Below, piece by piece: positions 1-8,378 of a DNA stretch of 64,000 bases (position 1 is its first letter; each line of letters starts with the position of its first letter). The stretch covers positions 1 to 64,000 of the forward strand of contig JAKSJB010000011.1 in assembly GCA_024398475.1 (NCBI GenBank). The letters are read 5' to 3'. The stretch is from Bacteroidaceae bacterium (GTDB lineage Bacteria; Bacteroidota; Bacteroidia; Bacteroidales; Bacteroidaceae). The position numbers and the translations under genes were made by a program. Below the pieces are notes generated by a model that was not told the origin of the DNA, did no database searches, and saw only the letters and a program-made list of their open reading frames with translations.

Positions 1-32
1 TAATTCAGTATAAACCAGAGCAAAAACTGTAA

Positions 33-371
33 ACTAATTTCAGGAAAAGACATGTTGGTGATCTTAGAATAAAGGATGTTGAATTTGAAAAAATAAAAGA
101 TGCAGACTCTGTTTATGTTCACATAATTGCTAAAAATGCAGATTACCAATGTTTCGACTATGATATAGCGTGTTCTAAATATTTCAAAGAACTAAATTTT
201 TACATAATTCAAATATTTAACCGAAACAAACATGGAACAAAATACGATTATGGATATTATGGCCATTCCGATAATGGAAAGGAGGACAATTATGTGGTAA
301 GTGGTTATTTCTCTGCAAATCCTCATCGAAAGAAGTATTTTAAGTATTTTATCGATTTAATTAACTTTTAG
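33..371 (+). pseudogene. Unrecognised gene remnant with no start codon
   Basis: An open frame of about 112 codons ends with TAG at 369-371 and has no usable ATG near its beginning. An in-frame TAA at 30-32 separates it from a few further codons running off the left edge. The peptide is rich in Lys, Tyr, Phe and Asn and has low GC, unlike the metabolic genes further in. It could be the tail of a gene broken by a nonsense mutation or frameshift. I do not recognise the family. Its position beside an RHS fragment and a toxin-antitoxin pair suggests accessory DNA. Confidence 0.3.
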
Positions 372-503
372 TTGTTTGTCATCGTTTAGAAGTAACTTCA
401 TACATGTTCCCGGACAAGACGAATATTATCGTGTTGTGGTTCTTGTAAGAATGGAGAAGTAATATAACTCTTCATCCACTTTTATTGATTGACAATCATC
501 TAG

Positions 504-638
504 ACAAGCAGAAAGTACACCTTCTATCACTTTGCCGACGGCTACACTGACGGAACCACCAACGGCTACCATTACTACATCCGTGGTCATCAGGGCAATA
601 GCCGTGTAGTGGCAAACGTATGTATGGAACTTACTTAA
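504..638 (+). pseudogene. RHS-repeat protein fragment
   Basis: The frame from 504 to the TAA at 636-638 encodes a stretch containing YHFADGYTDG and then HYYIRGHQGNSRVV. This matches the YYxRDHxGNxRVV signature of the RHS/YD-repeat core seen in Bacteroidota polymorphic-toxin proteins. Only about 44 residues remain, with no start codon and no flanking repeats, so it is a decayed piece of a much larger gene. Its ending a few bases before the toxin-antitoxin pair suggests a rearranged accessory locus. Confidence 0.6.
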
Positions 639-651
639 TGGCAGGGATTGT

Positions 652-963
652 TTACATTATTGAAATTGCCACCTTCTTTCCAAGGCAGTTGAAAAGACGG
701 AATACAGTAGTAAGATTCAGATTCTGTTTGCCAGTTTCCACTCGTGAGATGTATGCTTTCTTTGTACCCATGAGGTCTGCCAACTGTTGCTGAGTCAGTC
801 CTGCACGAATACGTTCTTCCCGCAAAGTCTGTGCGATACAGAATTCATTTGTTTCTGCATCGAAGATATTGCGTTCCTCTGTACCCTTTGGTCCGTATTC
901 GACATTGATAAGTTCGTCAAGGCTTGTACAGTTCCTTATTTCTGTGCTTTTGTCAGTTGTCAT
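652..963 (-). CDS. HigA-type antitoxin, XRE family helix-turn-helix
   Basis: A 103-residue protein whose C-terminal half is a Cro/C1-type helix-turn-helix: the run LREERIRAGLTQQQLADLMG is followed by KKAYISRVETGK, the typical recognition-helix pattern. The N-terminal 45 residues are acidic and probably contact the toxin. It lies 5 bases downstream of the HigB-like gene on the same strand, the toxin-first order usual for higBA. The antitoxin should neutralise the toxin and repress the shared promoter at about 1336. Assignment to HigA rather than another XRE antitoxin rests on the partner gene. Confidence 0.85.
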   Translation of the reverse strand: MTTDKSTEIRNCTSLDELINVEYGPKGTEERNIFDAETNEFCIAQTLREERIRAGLTQQQLADLMGTKKAYISRVETGKQNLNLTTVFRLFNCLGKKVAISIM

Positions 964-968
964 ATTTA

Positions 969-1313
969 TTACTTTTTAGAATCAAAATACTCTTTCATTA
1001 ATTTCTTGGCCTTCTCTATTTCCTCTTGCGGAGTCTTTTGGGTCTTCTTTTGAAATCCGTTAAGCAGAATGACCAATTCACCACTATCGAAACAACAGAA
1101 TATACGATATATATTGCTACTGTATTCGATACGGATTTCAAACAAACCCTTAACTCCAGTGATACTTTTCATCATTGATACAGGTATGATGTCTATGCTC
1201 TGAATCCACGACAGAACCTGAAGGATTTTCTTTCTTGTCTTGGAATCAAGAGCATTATAGAAGTCCTGAAAATATGACTTGTAAAATATCACTTTTCTTT
1301 TTGTCATAATCAA
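969..1313 (-). CDS. HigB-type toxin (RelE/ParE fold, Gp49-like)
   Basis: A basic protein of 114 residues, or 112 if the second ATG at 1307 is used. It contains VKGLFEIRIEYSSNIYRIFCCFD and LVILLNGFQKKTQKTP (given here only in part of their context), matching the HigB/Gp49 mRNA-interferase pattern: an LxExR strand, a YRIFY-like strand and a GFxKKxxKTP basic segment. Family members cut mRNA on the ribosome and are neutralised by the XRE antitoxin encoded next. It is the first gene of the pair, with a TAnnTTTG-type element about 20 bases upstream. No inactivating change is visible, so the system may be functional. Confidence 0.83.
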   Translation of the reverse strand: MIMTKRKVIFYKSYFQDFYNALDSKTRKKILQVLSWIQSIDIIPVSMMKSITGVKGLFEIRIEYSSNIYRIFCCFDSGELVILLNGFQKKTQKTPQEEIEKAKKLMKEYFDSKK

Positions 1314-1332
1314 ATTATAATAAAATCGAATA

Positions 1333-1354
1333 CAAAGTTAACTAAAAAGTTAAC
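1333..1354 (-). promoter_or_regulatory. higBA promoter with GTTAAC repeat operator
   Basis: On the minus strand TAACTTTG (1340-1333) fits the Bacteroidota -7 box TAnnTTTG. Two GTTAAC palindromes (1337-1342 and 1349-1354) lie 12 bases apart and overlap it. The spacing is about one helical turn, which suits an autorepressing antitoxin operator. The operator role is inferred. Confidence 0.55.
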
Positions 1355-1574
1355 AAGTGCCAAACGTTTTTTGTATTATTTACTAAAACACACAAATAAT
1401 CAGTGATCTTCTTGTAATAAACATCACTTTGACCACCATTACATTCGGTGCAACCGGGTACTCAAAGTATTGGCTTCCAACCAAATCAAACATCCGAAAC
1501 TTCAGTTAAAGTGTATTTTGTCATCGAGGCATCAAAAACTTTGCAAAAATCATTTGCAATACAGAAAATTTCAA

Positions 1575-1582
1575 TAACTTTG
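1575..1582 (+). promoter_or_regulatory. -7 promoter element for the ROK kinase gene
   Basis: TAACTTTG matches the Bacteroidota TAnnTTTG box and leaves a leader of about 110 bases before the ATG at 1700. The 386-base stretch 1314-1699 contains no supported gene. The reading frame is open upstream of 1700, but family alignment begins at 1700. Confidence 0.5.
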
Positions 1583-1699
1583 TCCTCAGTAATCATGGCG
1601 AAATTCTTTTGTTTCGTTGTTTTTAAGCAGCTGCAAGGTTTGAAAATCGCTAATAATAAAATTTACAACGACTTAAAATTTATCGAGCATACGTTAGTC

Positions 1700-2647
1700 A
1701 TGGAAAAATATACGATTGGAGTTGATCTTGGTGGAACCAACACGGTCTTCGGCATAGTGTCATCATCAGGGGAAGTAATAGCCGAAGCAAGTATCAAGAC
1801 GCAGGCATATCCGGACGTGAAGGATTTTGTATGTGCGGGTACTGAATGCTTGCAGAAACTGATATGTCAGGTGGGAGGAATCGACAGGATTAAATCAATG
1901 GGTATAGGTGCTCCTAACGCAAACTATTATACTGGATGTATAGAGCAGGCTCCAAATCTTCCATGGCACGGAGTGGTACCTTTGGCACAAATGTTTTCAG
2001 ATGCTTTGGGAATTCCGGTCCGTATGACCAATGATGCGAACGCTGCTGCAATCGGAGAAATGACATACGGTGCTGCGCGTGGAATGCGTGACTTCATTGT
2101 CATTACACTTGGTACGGGAGTCGGTAGCGGAATTGTCGTAAATGGCTCGTTGCTGTATGGTCATGATGGTTTTGCCGGTGAACTCGGACATGTGATAATG
2201 GATCGTTCTGATAATGCCAGACTTTGCGGGTGTGGACGGAAAGGCTGTCTGGAGGCATATTGTTCTGCTACCGGCGTAGCAAGGACTGCCCGGCAGATTT
2301 TGGAAGAGACAGATGAGCCAAGTCTGTTGCGCCAAAAAGAAATCAGTAAAATAGAATCGCTCGATGTAAGTATTGCTGCTGCAAGGGGAGATGCTTTGGC
2401 CTTGCGTATATTTGACTTTACAGGGGATATGCTGGGAAGGGCTTGTGCAGACTTTACTGCGTTTTCATCTCCTGAAGCATTTATCTTCTTCGGCGGTCTG
2501 ACACGTGCAGGTGAACTGATTATGAAACCTATACGTGATTCCTATGAACGTAATGTGATGCCAATATATAGGGGCAAGGCAAAATTTATGATTTCAGAAT
2601 TGATGGACAGAAATGCTGCCGTACTTGGAGCAAGTGCCATTGTGTAG
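1700..2647 (+). CDS. ROK family sugar kinase (glucokinase-like)
   Basis: A 315-residue cytoplasmic kinase that probably phosphorylates glucose or a related hexose or N-acetylhexosamine with ATP. The N-terminal phosphate-binding motif DLGGTN is at residues 9-14. The ROK zinc-binding segment LCGCGRKGCLEAYCS starts near residue 175, and GELGH, which carries the zinc-ligand His, precedes it. Length is normal for the family. The frame is open for 84 codons further upstream, but the ATG at 1700 sits directly before the conserved GVDLGGT start and downstream of a promoter box. It converges with the NigD-like gene, one base apart. Substrate cannot be read from the sequence; RokA-type glucokinase is the best guess. 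Confidence 0.88.
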   Translation: MEKYTIGVDLGGTNTVFGIVSSSGEVIAEASIKTQAYPDVKDFVCAGTECLQKLICQVGGIDRIKSMGIGAPNANYYTGCIEQAPNLPWHGVVPLAQMFSDALGIPVRMTNDANAAAIGEMTYGAARGMRDFIVITLGTGVGSGIVVNGSLLYGHDGFAGELGHVIMDRSDNARLCGCGRKGCLEAYCSATGVARTARQILEETDEPSLLRQKEISKIESLDVSIAAARGDALALRIFDFTGDMLGRACADFTAFSSPEAFIFFGGLTRAGELIMKPIRDSYERNVMPIYRGKAKFMISELMDRNAAVLGASAIV

Positions 2648-2648
2648 A

Positions 2649-3284
2649 TTAGTTGTTGGCATATTTCAGCACTTTGATTCCGTTGAAAGTGTTCAGGGTA
2701 AATATTATGGAATCACAGTCTGTATAATCATGTAGCGGCATACTTATATATTTTGTGTCAAAGTATGACATGAAATCATTTTCCGGTTGTTTGTGCAAAA
2801 GTGAGAAATACCCCTTTTTGATATCGTTATCTGCCGTGATACTGTCGGCCCTGAAACCAAAGGTATGCGTCTCGGAACCGGATGTCATTATGTCAATGGA
2901 CAGATTGAGATAGTTCGCTGATTTCCATGCACAGATAAATCTTACAGGATCTATAACTGATGAATCATATTCCTGTGGCTTTGCGGAAAAAATATGTTCA
3001 ATGGAATAGATTGTAATGTCGTCCTGCTCCAATGTATATATACATCTGCAGCGTAGGGTGGTGTCGCGCTTGCTGGACATAATATTCTGAGAAACCATGT
3101 ATGTCTCTCCTCCGTCAAGTATTATCCTCGAAATCTGTCCGCTGTTGCTGATTTCGGCACATACGAGGTCGGTAATTAACGGAGGGTATATTTCCTCATT
3201 GTCGTCGTCTGAACATGCCTGTATGAACAGCATGGTCAGTAATGTCAATATAATTACAGAAATATATTTATTCATGATGCTCAT
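2649..3284 (-). CDS. NigD-like lipoprotein
   Basis: A 211-residue exported protein with a lipoprotein signal: a hydrophobic stretch ending LFIQAC, with Cys as the predicted lipidated residue, followed by SDDDNEE. The rest is beta-rich and ends in an immunoglobulin-like segment, matching the NigD-like family of Bacteroidota lipoproteins of unknown function. Its ATG overlaps the acyltransferase stop codon by four bases (ATGA), so the two are translationally coupled. A second in-frame ATG lies three codons later. The family call is by resemblance. Confidence 0.65.
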   Translation of the reverse strand: MSIMNKYISVIILTLLTMLFIQACSDDDNEEIYPPLITDLVCAEISNSGQISRIILDGGETYMVSQNIMSSKRDTTLRCRCIYTLEQDDITIYSIEHIFSAKPQEYDSSVIDPVRFICAWKSANYLNLSIDIMTSGSETHTFGFRADSITADNDIKKGYFSLLHKQPENDFMSYFDTKYISMPLHDYTDCDSIIFTLNTFNGIKVLKYANN

Positions 3285-4414
3285 TGAATTGCTTGTCTGT
3301 GGTTTATGGCAGGATTGGCATACATGGTCAGCATGCGTTCTCTAAGATATTCCCTGTCGGCATTCTGGGAAGTGATATACTGTAACTTTTTCTGTATGTA
3401 TGCTTCGAATTGTGCGATTTCCTCCTCGGTAGCGTCGTTTGTTCCGTGTAAAAGTGCCATCGCCGCTCTGTTGCCGGGATAAATACGATAGTGACTGTGT
3501 ATTTCATGGTCAATATGCTCTGCCACCATCTTGAATATTTCCGTCTTTGGCGTTTCTGGGTCGATAGTGTCCAGCCAATCGTTGATACAAGGTGCAGCAT
3601 GGTAATGTATATGCCCCTTGAAACCAAAAATGCCAGTCTTCATGTTGTCGAGGTCGTCTTGCTTGCTCTTCTTGAATCCTTCTATATCGCGCTTGTTCTG
3701 GAACTCCTCTGCCTTTAGGTAATCGCAAGGGTCAAATTCGTAAGAGATAGCCAATGGCACGATATTCATTTCCTTTAGGCTGTCGATGACGGAACCGCTC
3801 TTGCCCATGGCAATCATCTTTAACACGCTGTCCTGTGTGCGGTCATTGCTGTCTTTTGCTCTTCCCTCGCGTTGCGCAATCCATAAGTTGCTGCCTTTTT
3901 CCGCAATGACATAATGCATGTATCGTGACATTTTTGCGGAGGCCAGCAGCATTTGTCGCATTGTGAGTGCCCGTTGAACAATAAATGAACGATTGATGCG
4001 AACCAAATCCTTAATCCATGGATATACAAGTAGATTGTCTCCGATGGCAATCTCTACGGAGTCCAGTCCGTGGTCGAACAAAACCACGTCGAGTAGGGCT
4101 GAATCCAATACTATGTCTCGGTGATTGCTGACGAATGTGTAGCCATTGCCGCTGATATTTGAGAAATCTGCAGTAAGTCCGTGACTTGCTTTTTTAAGAA
4201 TATCCTGCAGGATTGGATAGATAATCCGCTTCTGAAACTCTTGGCTTGTCTTACATGAACGAATCATGGTATAGACTTGTTCCTTTGGAATGTCTTTATA
4301 GATAGATTGAATTACGCCATTGAAACGCCCGTCGTTTAACAAGCGGTTATATGCTTCAGGAAGTTCCTCCGGAATGAATGGCCTTATGTCGTCAAATTCG
4401 TGAATATCTGTCAT
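3281..4414 (-). CDS. Glycerol-3-phosphate acyltransferase-family (PlsC-like) acyltransferase
   Basis: A 377-residue protein with a PlsC-type acyltransferase core: SNHRDIVLDS near residues 108-117 is the His/Asp catalytic block, and IAEKGSNLWIAQREGRAKD carries the conserved EGR-type substrate motif. Such enzymes move acyl groups onto glycerophosphate or related lipid acceptors at the inner membrane. The frame opens 12 codons upstream, but that stretch lies in an ATTAGCC-type repeat, so the ATG at 4414 is preferred, about 70 bases after a -7 box. It is followed by the coupled NigD-like lipoprotein. The acceptor is unknown. Confidence 0.8.
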   Translation of the reverse strand: MTDIHEFDDIRPFIPEELPEAYNRLLNDGRFNGVIQSIYKDIPKEQVYTMIRSCKTSQEFQKRIIYPILQDILKKASHGLTADFSNISGNGYTFVSNHRDIVLDSALLDVVLFDHGLDSVEIAIGDNLLVYPWIKDLVRINRSFIVQRALTMRQMLLASAKMSRYMHYVIAEKGSNLWIAQREGRAKDSNDRTQDSVLKMIAMGKSGSVIDSLKEMNIVPLAISYEFDPCDYLKAEEFQNKRDIEGFKKSKQDDLDNMKTGIFGFKGHIHYHAAPCINDWLDTIDPETPKTEIFKMVAEHIDHEIHSHYRIYPGNRAAMALLHGTNDATEEEIAQFEAYIQKKLQYITSQNADREYLRERMLTMYANPAINHRQAIQ

Positions 4415-4436
4415 GATTACATTTGTTTTAGTCTTA

Positions 4437-4462
4437 CAGCCAATGGCCAATGGCTAATGGCT
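4437..4462. repeat. Short CCATTGGC/CCATTAGC-word array
   Basis: GCCAATGGCCAATGGCTAAT-type words, the reverse complement of ATTAGCCATTGGCC, lie between the acyltransferase start and its promoter. They belong to the same word family as the arrays at 8032, 12735, 13648 and 24590. Confidence 0.6.
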
Positions 4463-4482
4463 TTTATTATTTATCCCGTCTG

Positions 4483-4490
4483 CAAAGTTA
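4483..4490 (-). promoter_or_regulatory. -7 promoter element for the acyltransferase operon
   Basis: Reads TAACTTTG on the minus strand and is followed by C, matching TAnnTTTGC. It is about 70 bases before the ATG at 4414. Confidence 0.55.
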
Positions 4491-4628
4491 CGAAATAATT
4501 CGAAAAAAACTAAAGATGCTATATTCAATGTGTAAATTACTGTTGTCATAATTGCGGATATATGCTAAATGACGTGTATGATGACCATTTTTTTATTGAT
4601 AAAGAAGTATGAATTATGAATTATTTAT

Positions 4629-4636
4629 TACCTTTG
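4629..4636 (+). promoter_or_regulatory. -7 promoter element for the phenylacetate-CoA ligase genes
   Basis: TACCTTTG followed by C fits the Bacteroidota -7 box. It lies inside the upstream extension of the ligase frame, so the true start must be downstream, at 4661, leaving a leader of about 15-20 bases. Confidence 0.65.
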
Positions 4637-4660
4637 CAAGCACAAACAAACACGCATACA

Positions 4661-5962
4661 ATGATTTGGAATCCAAGTAAAGAATGCATGAGCCGTGATG
4701 AAATGATGGCTTTGCAGAGTAAAAGACTGAGAAAAATTGTAAATTATGTCTATCATAATGTGCAGTTCTATCGTAATAAGATGCAGGTAATGGACCTGCG
4801 TCCTGATGATATCCATACGATTGAGGATATTCAGAAATTACCATTTACTACAAAGCAGGATTTGCGCGATAACTATCCATTTGGTCTCCAGGCTGCCCCA
4901 AATAGTGAAATAGTACGTATTCATGCATCAAGCGGTACTACAGGAAAACCAACAATAGTTGGGTATACCCGTAAGGATATCGGCGTATGGAGTGAAGTGT
5001 TCGCGCGTTGCCTTTCTTCATTTGGCGTGACTCGTGATGATATCTTTTCTGTAGCATACGGTTACGGTCTGTTTACAGGGGGACTTGGTGCGCATTATGG
5101 TGTTGAACAGTTGGGTGCAACTGTAGTCCCTACAAGTACCGGAAATACTGAAAAGCATATACGCCTGTTGCAGGATTTAGGTATCACCGGTATTGCATGT
5201 ACACCGTCTTATGCGTTGTATCTGGCAGAGACGATGGAGAAGTTGGGCATTACAAAAGATGATATTCATTTGCGTATCGGTGCTTTTGGCGCAGAACCCT
5301 GGACAGACAAAATGCGTGCGGAAATAGAGGAACGTCTGGGTCTGAAGGCGTATAATATCTATGGCTTGAGCGAGGTTACGGGACCAGGTGTAAGTTATGA
5401 ATGTGAAGTACAGCATGGCAGTCATATAAATGAAGATCATTTCTTCCCAGAATTGATTGATTCAAAGACTTTGCAGCCTGTAGGTGATGGTGAAGTGGGT
5501 GAATTGGTATTTACAACATTGTCAAAAGAGGGTATGCCTCTCCTCCGCTACCGAACAAAGGATTTGACGACATTGACTCATGGTCAGTGTGCATGTGGAC
5601 GTACAAATGTGCGAATGGGACGTATCATGGGCAGAAGTGATGATATGCTCATCATTCGCGGAATCAATGTATTCCCAAGTCAGATAGAAAGTGTGATACT
5701 CAGTCTTGAAGAGTTTGCACCTCAATATATGATAATCGTTGACCGCCAGGGACTGCTTGATACAATAAAGGTTCAAGTGGAACTTCGACCAGAGTTCTTT
5801 GTTGACGATTTCCCTGCAATGGAAAGAAAAAAGAAACTCCTGATAGAAAAACTCCGTAGCGTACTTTCAATTTCCGCTCAGGTTGATTTGTTGCCTCCGG
5901 GTAGTATTGAACGTAGCCAAGGCAAGGGCAATCATGTAATAGATAATAGAAAATTAGTATAA
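4661..5962 (+). CDS. paaK: Phenylacetate-CoA ligase (first copy)
   Basis: A 433-residue AMP-forming acyl-CoA ligase that activates phenylacetate, or a related aryl acid, to its CoA thioester. The P-loop-like motif SSGTTGKPT is at residues 90-98. YGLSEVTGPG is the adenylate-binding A5 motif, and RTKDLT plus GRSDDMLIIRG mark the hinge to the C-terminal subdomain. The start at 4661 follows the promoter box; the longer frame would begin before the transcript. It is followed at 100 bases by a paralogue and then an ACT-domain gene, a pairing common in anaerobes that ferment aromatic amino acids through indolepyruvate oxidoreductase, whose genes are not in this window. Confidence 0.9.
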   Translation: MIWNPSKECMSRDEMMALQSKRLRKIVNYVYHNVQFYRNKMQVMDLRPDDIHTIEDIQKLPFTTKQDLRDNYPFGLQAAPNSEIVRIHASSGTTGKPTIVGYTRKDIGVWSEVFARCLSSFGVTRDDIFSVAYGYGLFTGGLGAHYGVEQLGATVVPTSTGNTEKHIRLLQDLGITGIACTPSYALYLAETMEKLGITKDDIHLRIGAFGAEPWTDKMRAEIEERLGLKAYNIYGLSEVTGPGVSYECEVQHGSHINEDHFFPELIDSKTLQPVGDGEVGELVFTTLSKEGMPLLRYRTKDLTTLTHGQCACGRTNVRMGRIMGRSDDMLIIRGINVFPSQIESVILSLEEFAPQYMIIVDRQGLLDTIKVQVELRPEFFVDDFPAMERKKKLLIEKLRSVLSISAQVDLLPPGSIERSQGKGNHVIDNRKLV

Positions 5963-6062
5963 CCAATCAAATTAATAACCGCAAGGCAAAACTGATGACA
6001 GAAGGCTTATGGCCAATGGCAAAAGCGGAGCCGGGCGAAACTTGTTAAATAATCAGAAAGAA

Positions 6063-7373
6063 ATGGACAAGAGTCAGTATTTACATCCCGATAAGGAACT
6101 GATGAGTCGTGCTGAAATTGAAGCACTGCAATTGGAACGCCTGCAGAAGACTGTCCGCCATTGCATGAACTCTCCGTTTTATAAGAAGCGTTTCGACTCA
6201 ATAGGACTGACACCTGATGATATCAAATCATTGGATGATTTAAAGAAGATACCTTTCACGACAAAACAGGATCTTCGTGATACATATCCTTTTGGAATAG
6301 CATCTGTTCCATTGGAAAAATGTGTGCGTCTTCATTCATCAAGTGGAACTACAGGTAATCCAACTGTGATTCTGCACACTCAGCGAGATCTTGACGAATG
6401 GGCAAATGCTGTGGCTCGTTGCCTGCACATGGTAGGCCTGCGTCCAACAGACGTATTCCAGAATTCTTCCGGTTATGGTATGTTTACCGGTGGATTGGGC
6501 TTCCAGTATGGAGCAGAAAGACTGGGAATGCTTACAGTTCCGGCTGCGGCTGGCAATACTTTGCGCCAGTTGAAGTTTATCAAGGATTTCGGTACTACTG
6601 CGCTTCATGCAATTCCGTCTTATGCGGCACGCCTGTATGAAGTAATGGTGGAACAGGGTATTGATCCGCGCAGGGATACAAAACTCAAGACTCTGGTAAT
6701 CGGTGCAGAACCTCATAGCGAGGAACAGCGTCGCCGTATTGAGGACATGCTTGGAGTAAAGGCATACAATTCATTCGGTATGTCGGAAATGTGCGGACCT
6801 GGTGTTGCCTTTGAATGCAAGGAACAGAATGGTCTCCATATCTGGGAGGACTATTATATCGTTGAAATAGTCAATCCGGATACATTGGAACCTGTACCGG
6901 AGGGCGAGGTCGGTGAATTGGTACTTACAACTATCAATCGTGAGGGTATGCCTCTTCTTCGTTATCGTACCCGTGACCTTACCCGAATACTTCCAGGTGA
7001 ATGTCCGTGTGGCCGTCATCACAAGAGACTGGACCGTATGCAGGGACGTAGCGATGACATGATTATCCTAAAGGGCGTTAATATATTCCCTATTCAGATT
7101 GAAAAGATTCTGCTTCAGTTCAAGGAACTCTCAACGGATTATCTCATTACCTTGGAGACTCTGGAGCATAATGATGCTATGACAGTCGAAGTAGAAATAT
7201 CAAGTCTCTTCACAGACGATTATGCCCGTCTTGAAAAACTGACAAAGGAAATTACGCGTCAGTTGAAGGATGAAATCCTGGTTACTCCAAAGGTGAAACT
7301 TGTAGCAAATGGTTCATTGCCAAAGAGTGAAGGAAAGGCAGTACGTGTAAAGGACCTTAGAAAGACATATTAA
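6063..7373 (+). CDS. paaK: Phenylacetate-CoA ligase (second copy)
   Basis: A 436-residue paralogue of the preceding gene with the same landmarks: SSGTTGNPT, YNSFGMSEMCGPG, RTRDLTR and GRSDDMIILKG. The sequences are clearly diverged, so this is an old duplication and the two enzymes may prefer different aryl acids (phenylacetate, 4-hydroxyphenylacetate or indoleacetate; inference). The ATG at 6063 begins the aligned region MDKSQYLHPDKELMS. The frame opens 18 codons earlier within a TGGCCAATGGC repeat word, which is unlikely to be coding. It is probably cotranscribed with the first copy. Confidence 0.9.
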   Translation: MDKSQYLHPDKELMSRAEIEALQLERLQKTVRHCMNSPFYKKRFDSIGLTPDDIKSLDDLKKIPFTTKQDLRDTYPFGIASVPLEKCVRLHSSSGTTGNPTVILHTQRDLDEWANAVARCLHMVGLRPTDVFQNSSGYGMFTGGLGFQYGAERLGMLTVPAAAGNTLRQLKFIKDFGTTALHAIPSYAARLYEVMVEQGIDPRRDTKLKTLVIGAEPHSEEQRRRIEDMLGVKAYNSFGMSEMCGPGVAFECKEQNGLHIWEDYYIVEIVNPDTLEPVPEGEVGELVLTTINREGMPLLRYRTRDLTRILPGECPCGRHHKRLDRMQGRSDDMIILKGVNIFPIQIEKILLQFKELSTDYLITLETLEHNDAMTVEVEISSLFTDDYARLEKLTKEITRQLKDEILVTPKVKLVANGSLPKSEGKAVRVKDLRKTY

Positions 7374-7377
7374 TATT

Positions 7378-7582
7378 TAGGGGTGTTCTATTAATTCCCC
7401 GCAAAAAATAAACATTAACGAATTATGGGTGTACATTGCTGTTTTGATGCTTTTGATTTTTTCCATGCATCTGGCTGTCTTTCATTCAGTCACAATGCCC
7501 GCATTGCTCCTTCACTCATGGCAGCAATCTGCAAAAGAAAATTCTCAAAATCATCTAAAAGGTAATTTATAGAGCACCCCTT
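7378..7582. mobile_element. Candidate MITE-like element bounded by inverted repeats
   Basis: The left end AGGGGTGTTCTATTAATT (7379-7396) is matched in inverted orientation by AATTTATAGAGCACCCCT (7564-7581), with about two mismatches. The 200-base interior has no supported gene. It sits between the second ligase and the ACT gene, otherwise a likely operon. The arrangement fits a miniature transposable element or the ends of a deleted insertion sequence. No clear target duplication could be confirmed by eye. Confidence 0.45.
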
Positions 7583-7596
7583 TAAAAATTAAGCCT

Positions 7597-8025
7597 ATGA
7601 CAATTCAGCAATTATCAGTATTCGTTGAGAACAAGAGCGGAGCAATGCTAAATATTCTCAACTTGCTTAAGGTGGAAGGTATTCAGCTGTTGGCTGTCAA
7701 TATCGCAGATACAGTAGAGTACGGTATATTCCGTATTATTTGCAGCGAACCTTCTAAAGCATATAAGCTTCTTCAGGAGGCAGGAATCAGTGTAACACTG
7801 ACTGATGTGTTTGCGATAGAACTTGATGACAAGGTCGGCGAACTTGCGCGAGTGCTTGAGATATTCCATAATGAAAGCATAAGTATTACATATCTATATT
7901 CATTCCTCCTGAATGGAAAGGGTATTATGATATTCCGTACGGCTGACAGTGACCGTACCCGTGAAATTGTAATACTCAACAAATTAAAGTTCATTGCAGA
8001 ACGGGATTTGTATTCTTTGGTATAA
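7597..8025 (+). CDS. Tandem ACT-domain amino-acid-binding protein
   Basis: A 142-residue cytoplasmic protein made of two ACT-like halves. The first begins QQLSVFVENKSGAMLNILNLL and the second VFAIELDDKVGELARVLEIF (segments as seen). Each shows the ACT pattern of a beta strand followed by a Gly-containing turn and helix. Stand-alone double ACT proteins of this size are often encoded beside phenylacetate-CoA ligases in anaerobes and are thought to sense aromatic or branched amino acids. It probably belongs to the ligase transcription unit, although the inverted-repeat element lies in between. A hairpin with a T run at 8101 ends the unit. Confidence 0.83.
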   Translation: MTIQQLSVFVENKSGAMLNILNLLKVEGIQLLAVNIADTVEYGIFRIICSEPSKAYKLLQEAGISVTLTDVFAIELDDKVGELARVLEIFHNESISITYLYSFLLNGKGIMIFRTADSDRTREIVILNKLKFIAERDLYSLV

Positions 8026-8031
8026 GAAGAC

Positions 8032-8062
8032 GCCATTGGCCTTTAGCCATTAGCCATTGGCT
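8032..8062. repeat. GCCATTGGCC/TTAGCCATTAGCC array
   Basis: Four imperfect copies of GCCATTrGCC-type words follow the ACT gene. The reverse-complement words reappear in the hairpin at 8101-8139, so the two blocks could also pair with each other. Confidence 0.65.
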
Positions 8063-8100
8063 GTGGTGGTAGGGGCATGTGTGTCAAAAACTAAAAGATA

Positions 8101-8146
8101 TGTCATTGGCAAATGGTTAGTGACCAATAGCCAATGACATTTTTTT
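8101..8146 (+). terminator. Terminator built from the ATTGGC repeat word
   Basis: TGTCATTGGC (8101-8110) pairs perfectly with GCCAATGACA (8130-8139) and is followed by a run of seven T. It ends the ligase/ACT unit. Confidence 0.75.
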
Positions 8147-8243
8147 GTCAAGTCGGAATAGCAAATAATTCGTGTATAACCTATTATTTGTGTATATATG
8201 AAAATAAATGTTGACTGATGGTTGATAGTTGACATTTTATTCA

Positions 8244-8251
8244 TATCTTTG
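8244..8251 (+). promoter_or_regulatory. -7 promoter element for pckA
   Basis: TATCTTTG followed by C matches TAnnTTTGC, with TTGA about 20 bases upstream. The leader to the ATG at 8379 is about 120 bases. Confidence 0.6.
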
Positions 8252-8378
8252 CATGGAATTTAAGGTAAAAGTTACTTTTTAGGCGTTTATGTGTGTAATC
8301 GCATAAATAAGTACAATCAGTTAAAGCATAGTTAAAGCATATTAAAGTATTATTTACATATAATTTTTAGTAATAAGT

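Noticed and set aside
1448-1699. N-terminal extension of the ROK kinase
   Set aside because: The extra 84 codons include a TAACTTTG promoter box and do not resemble kinase sequence.
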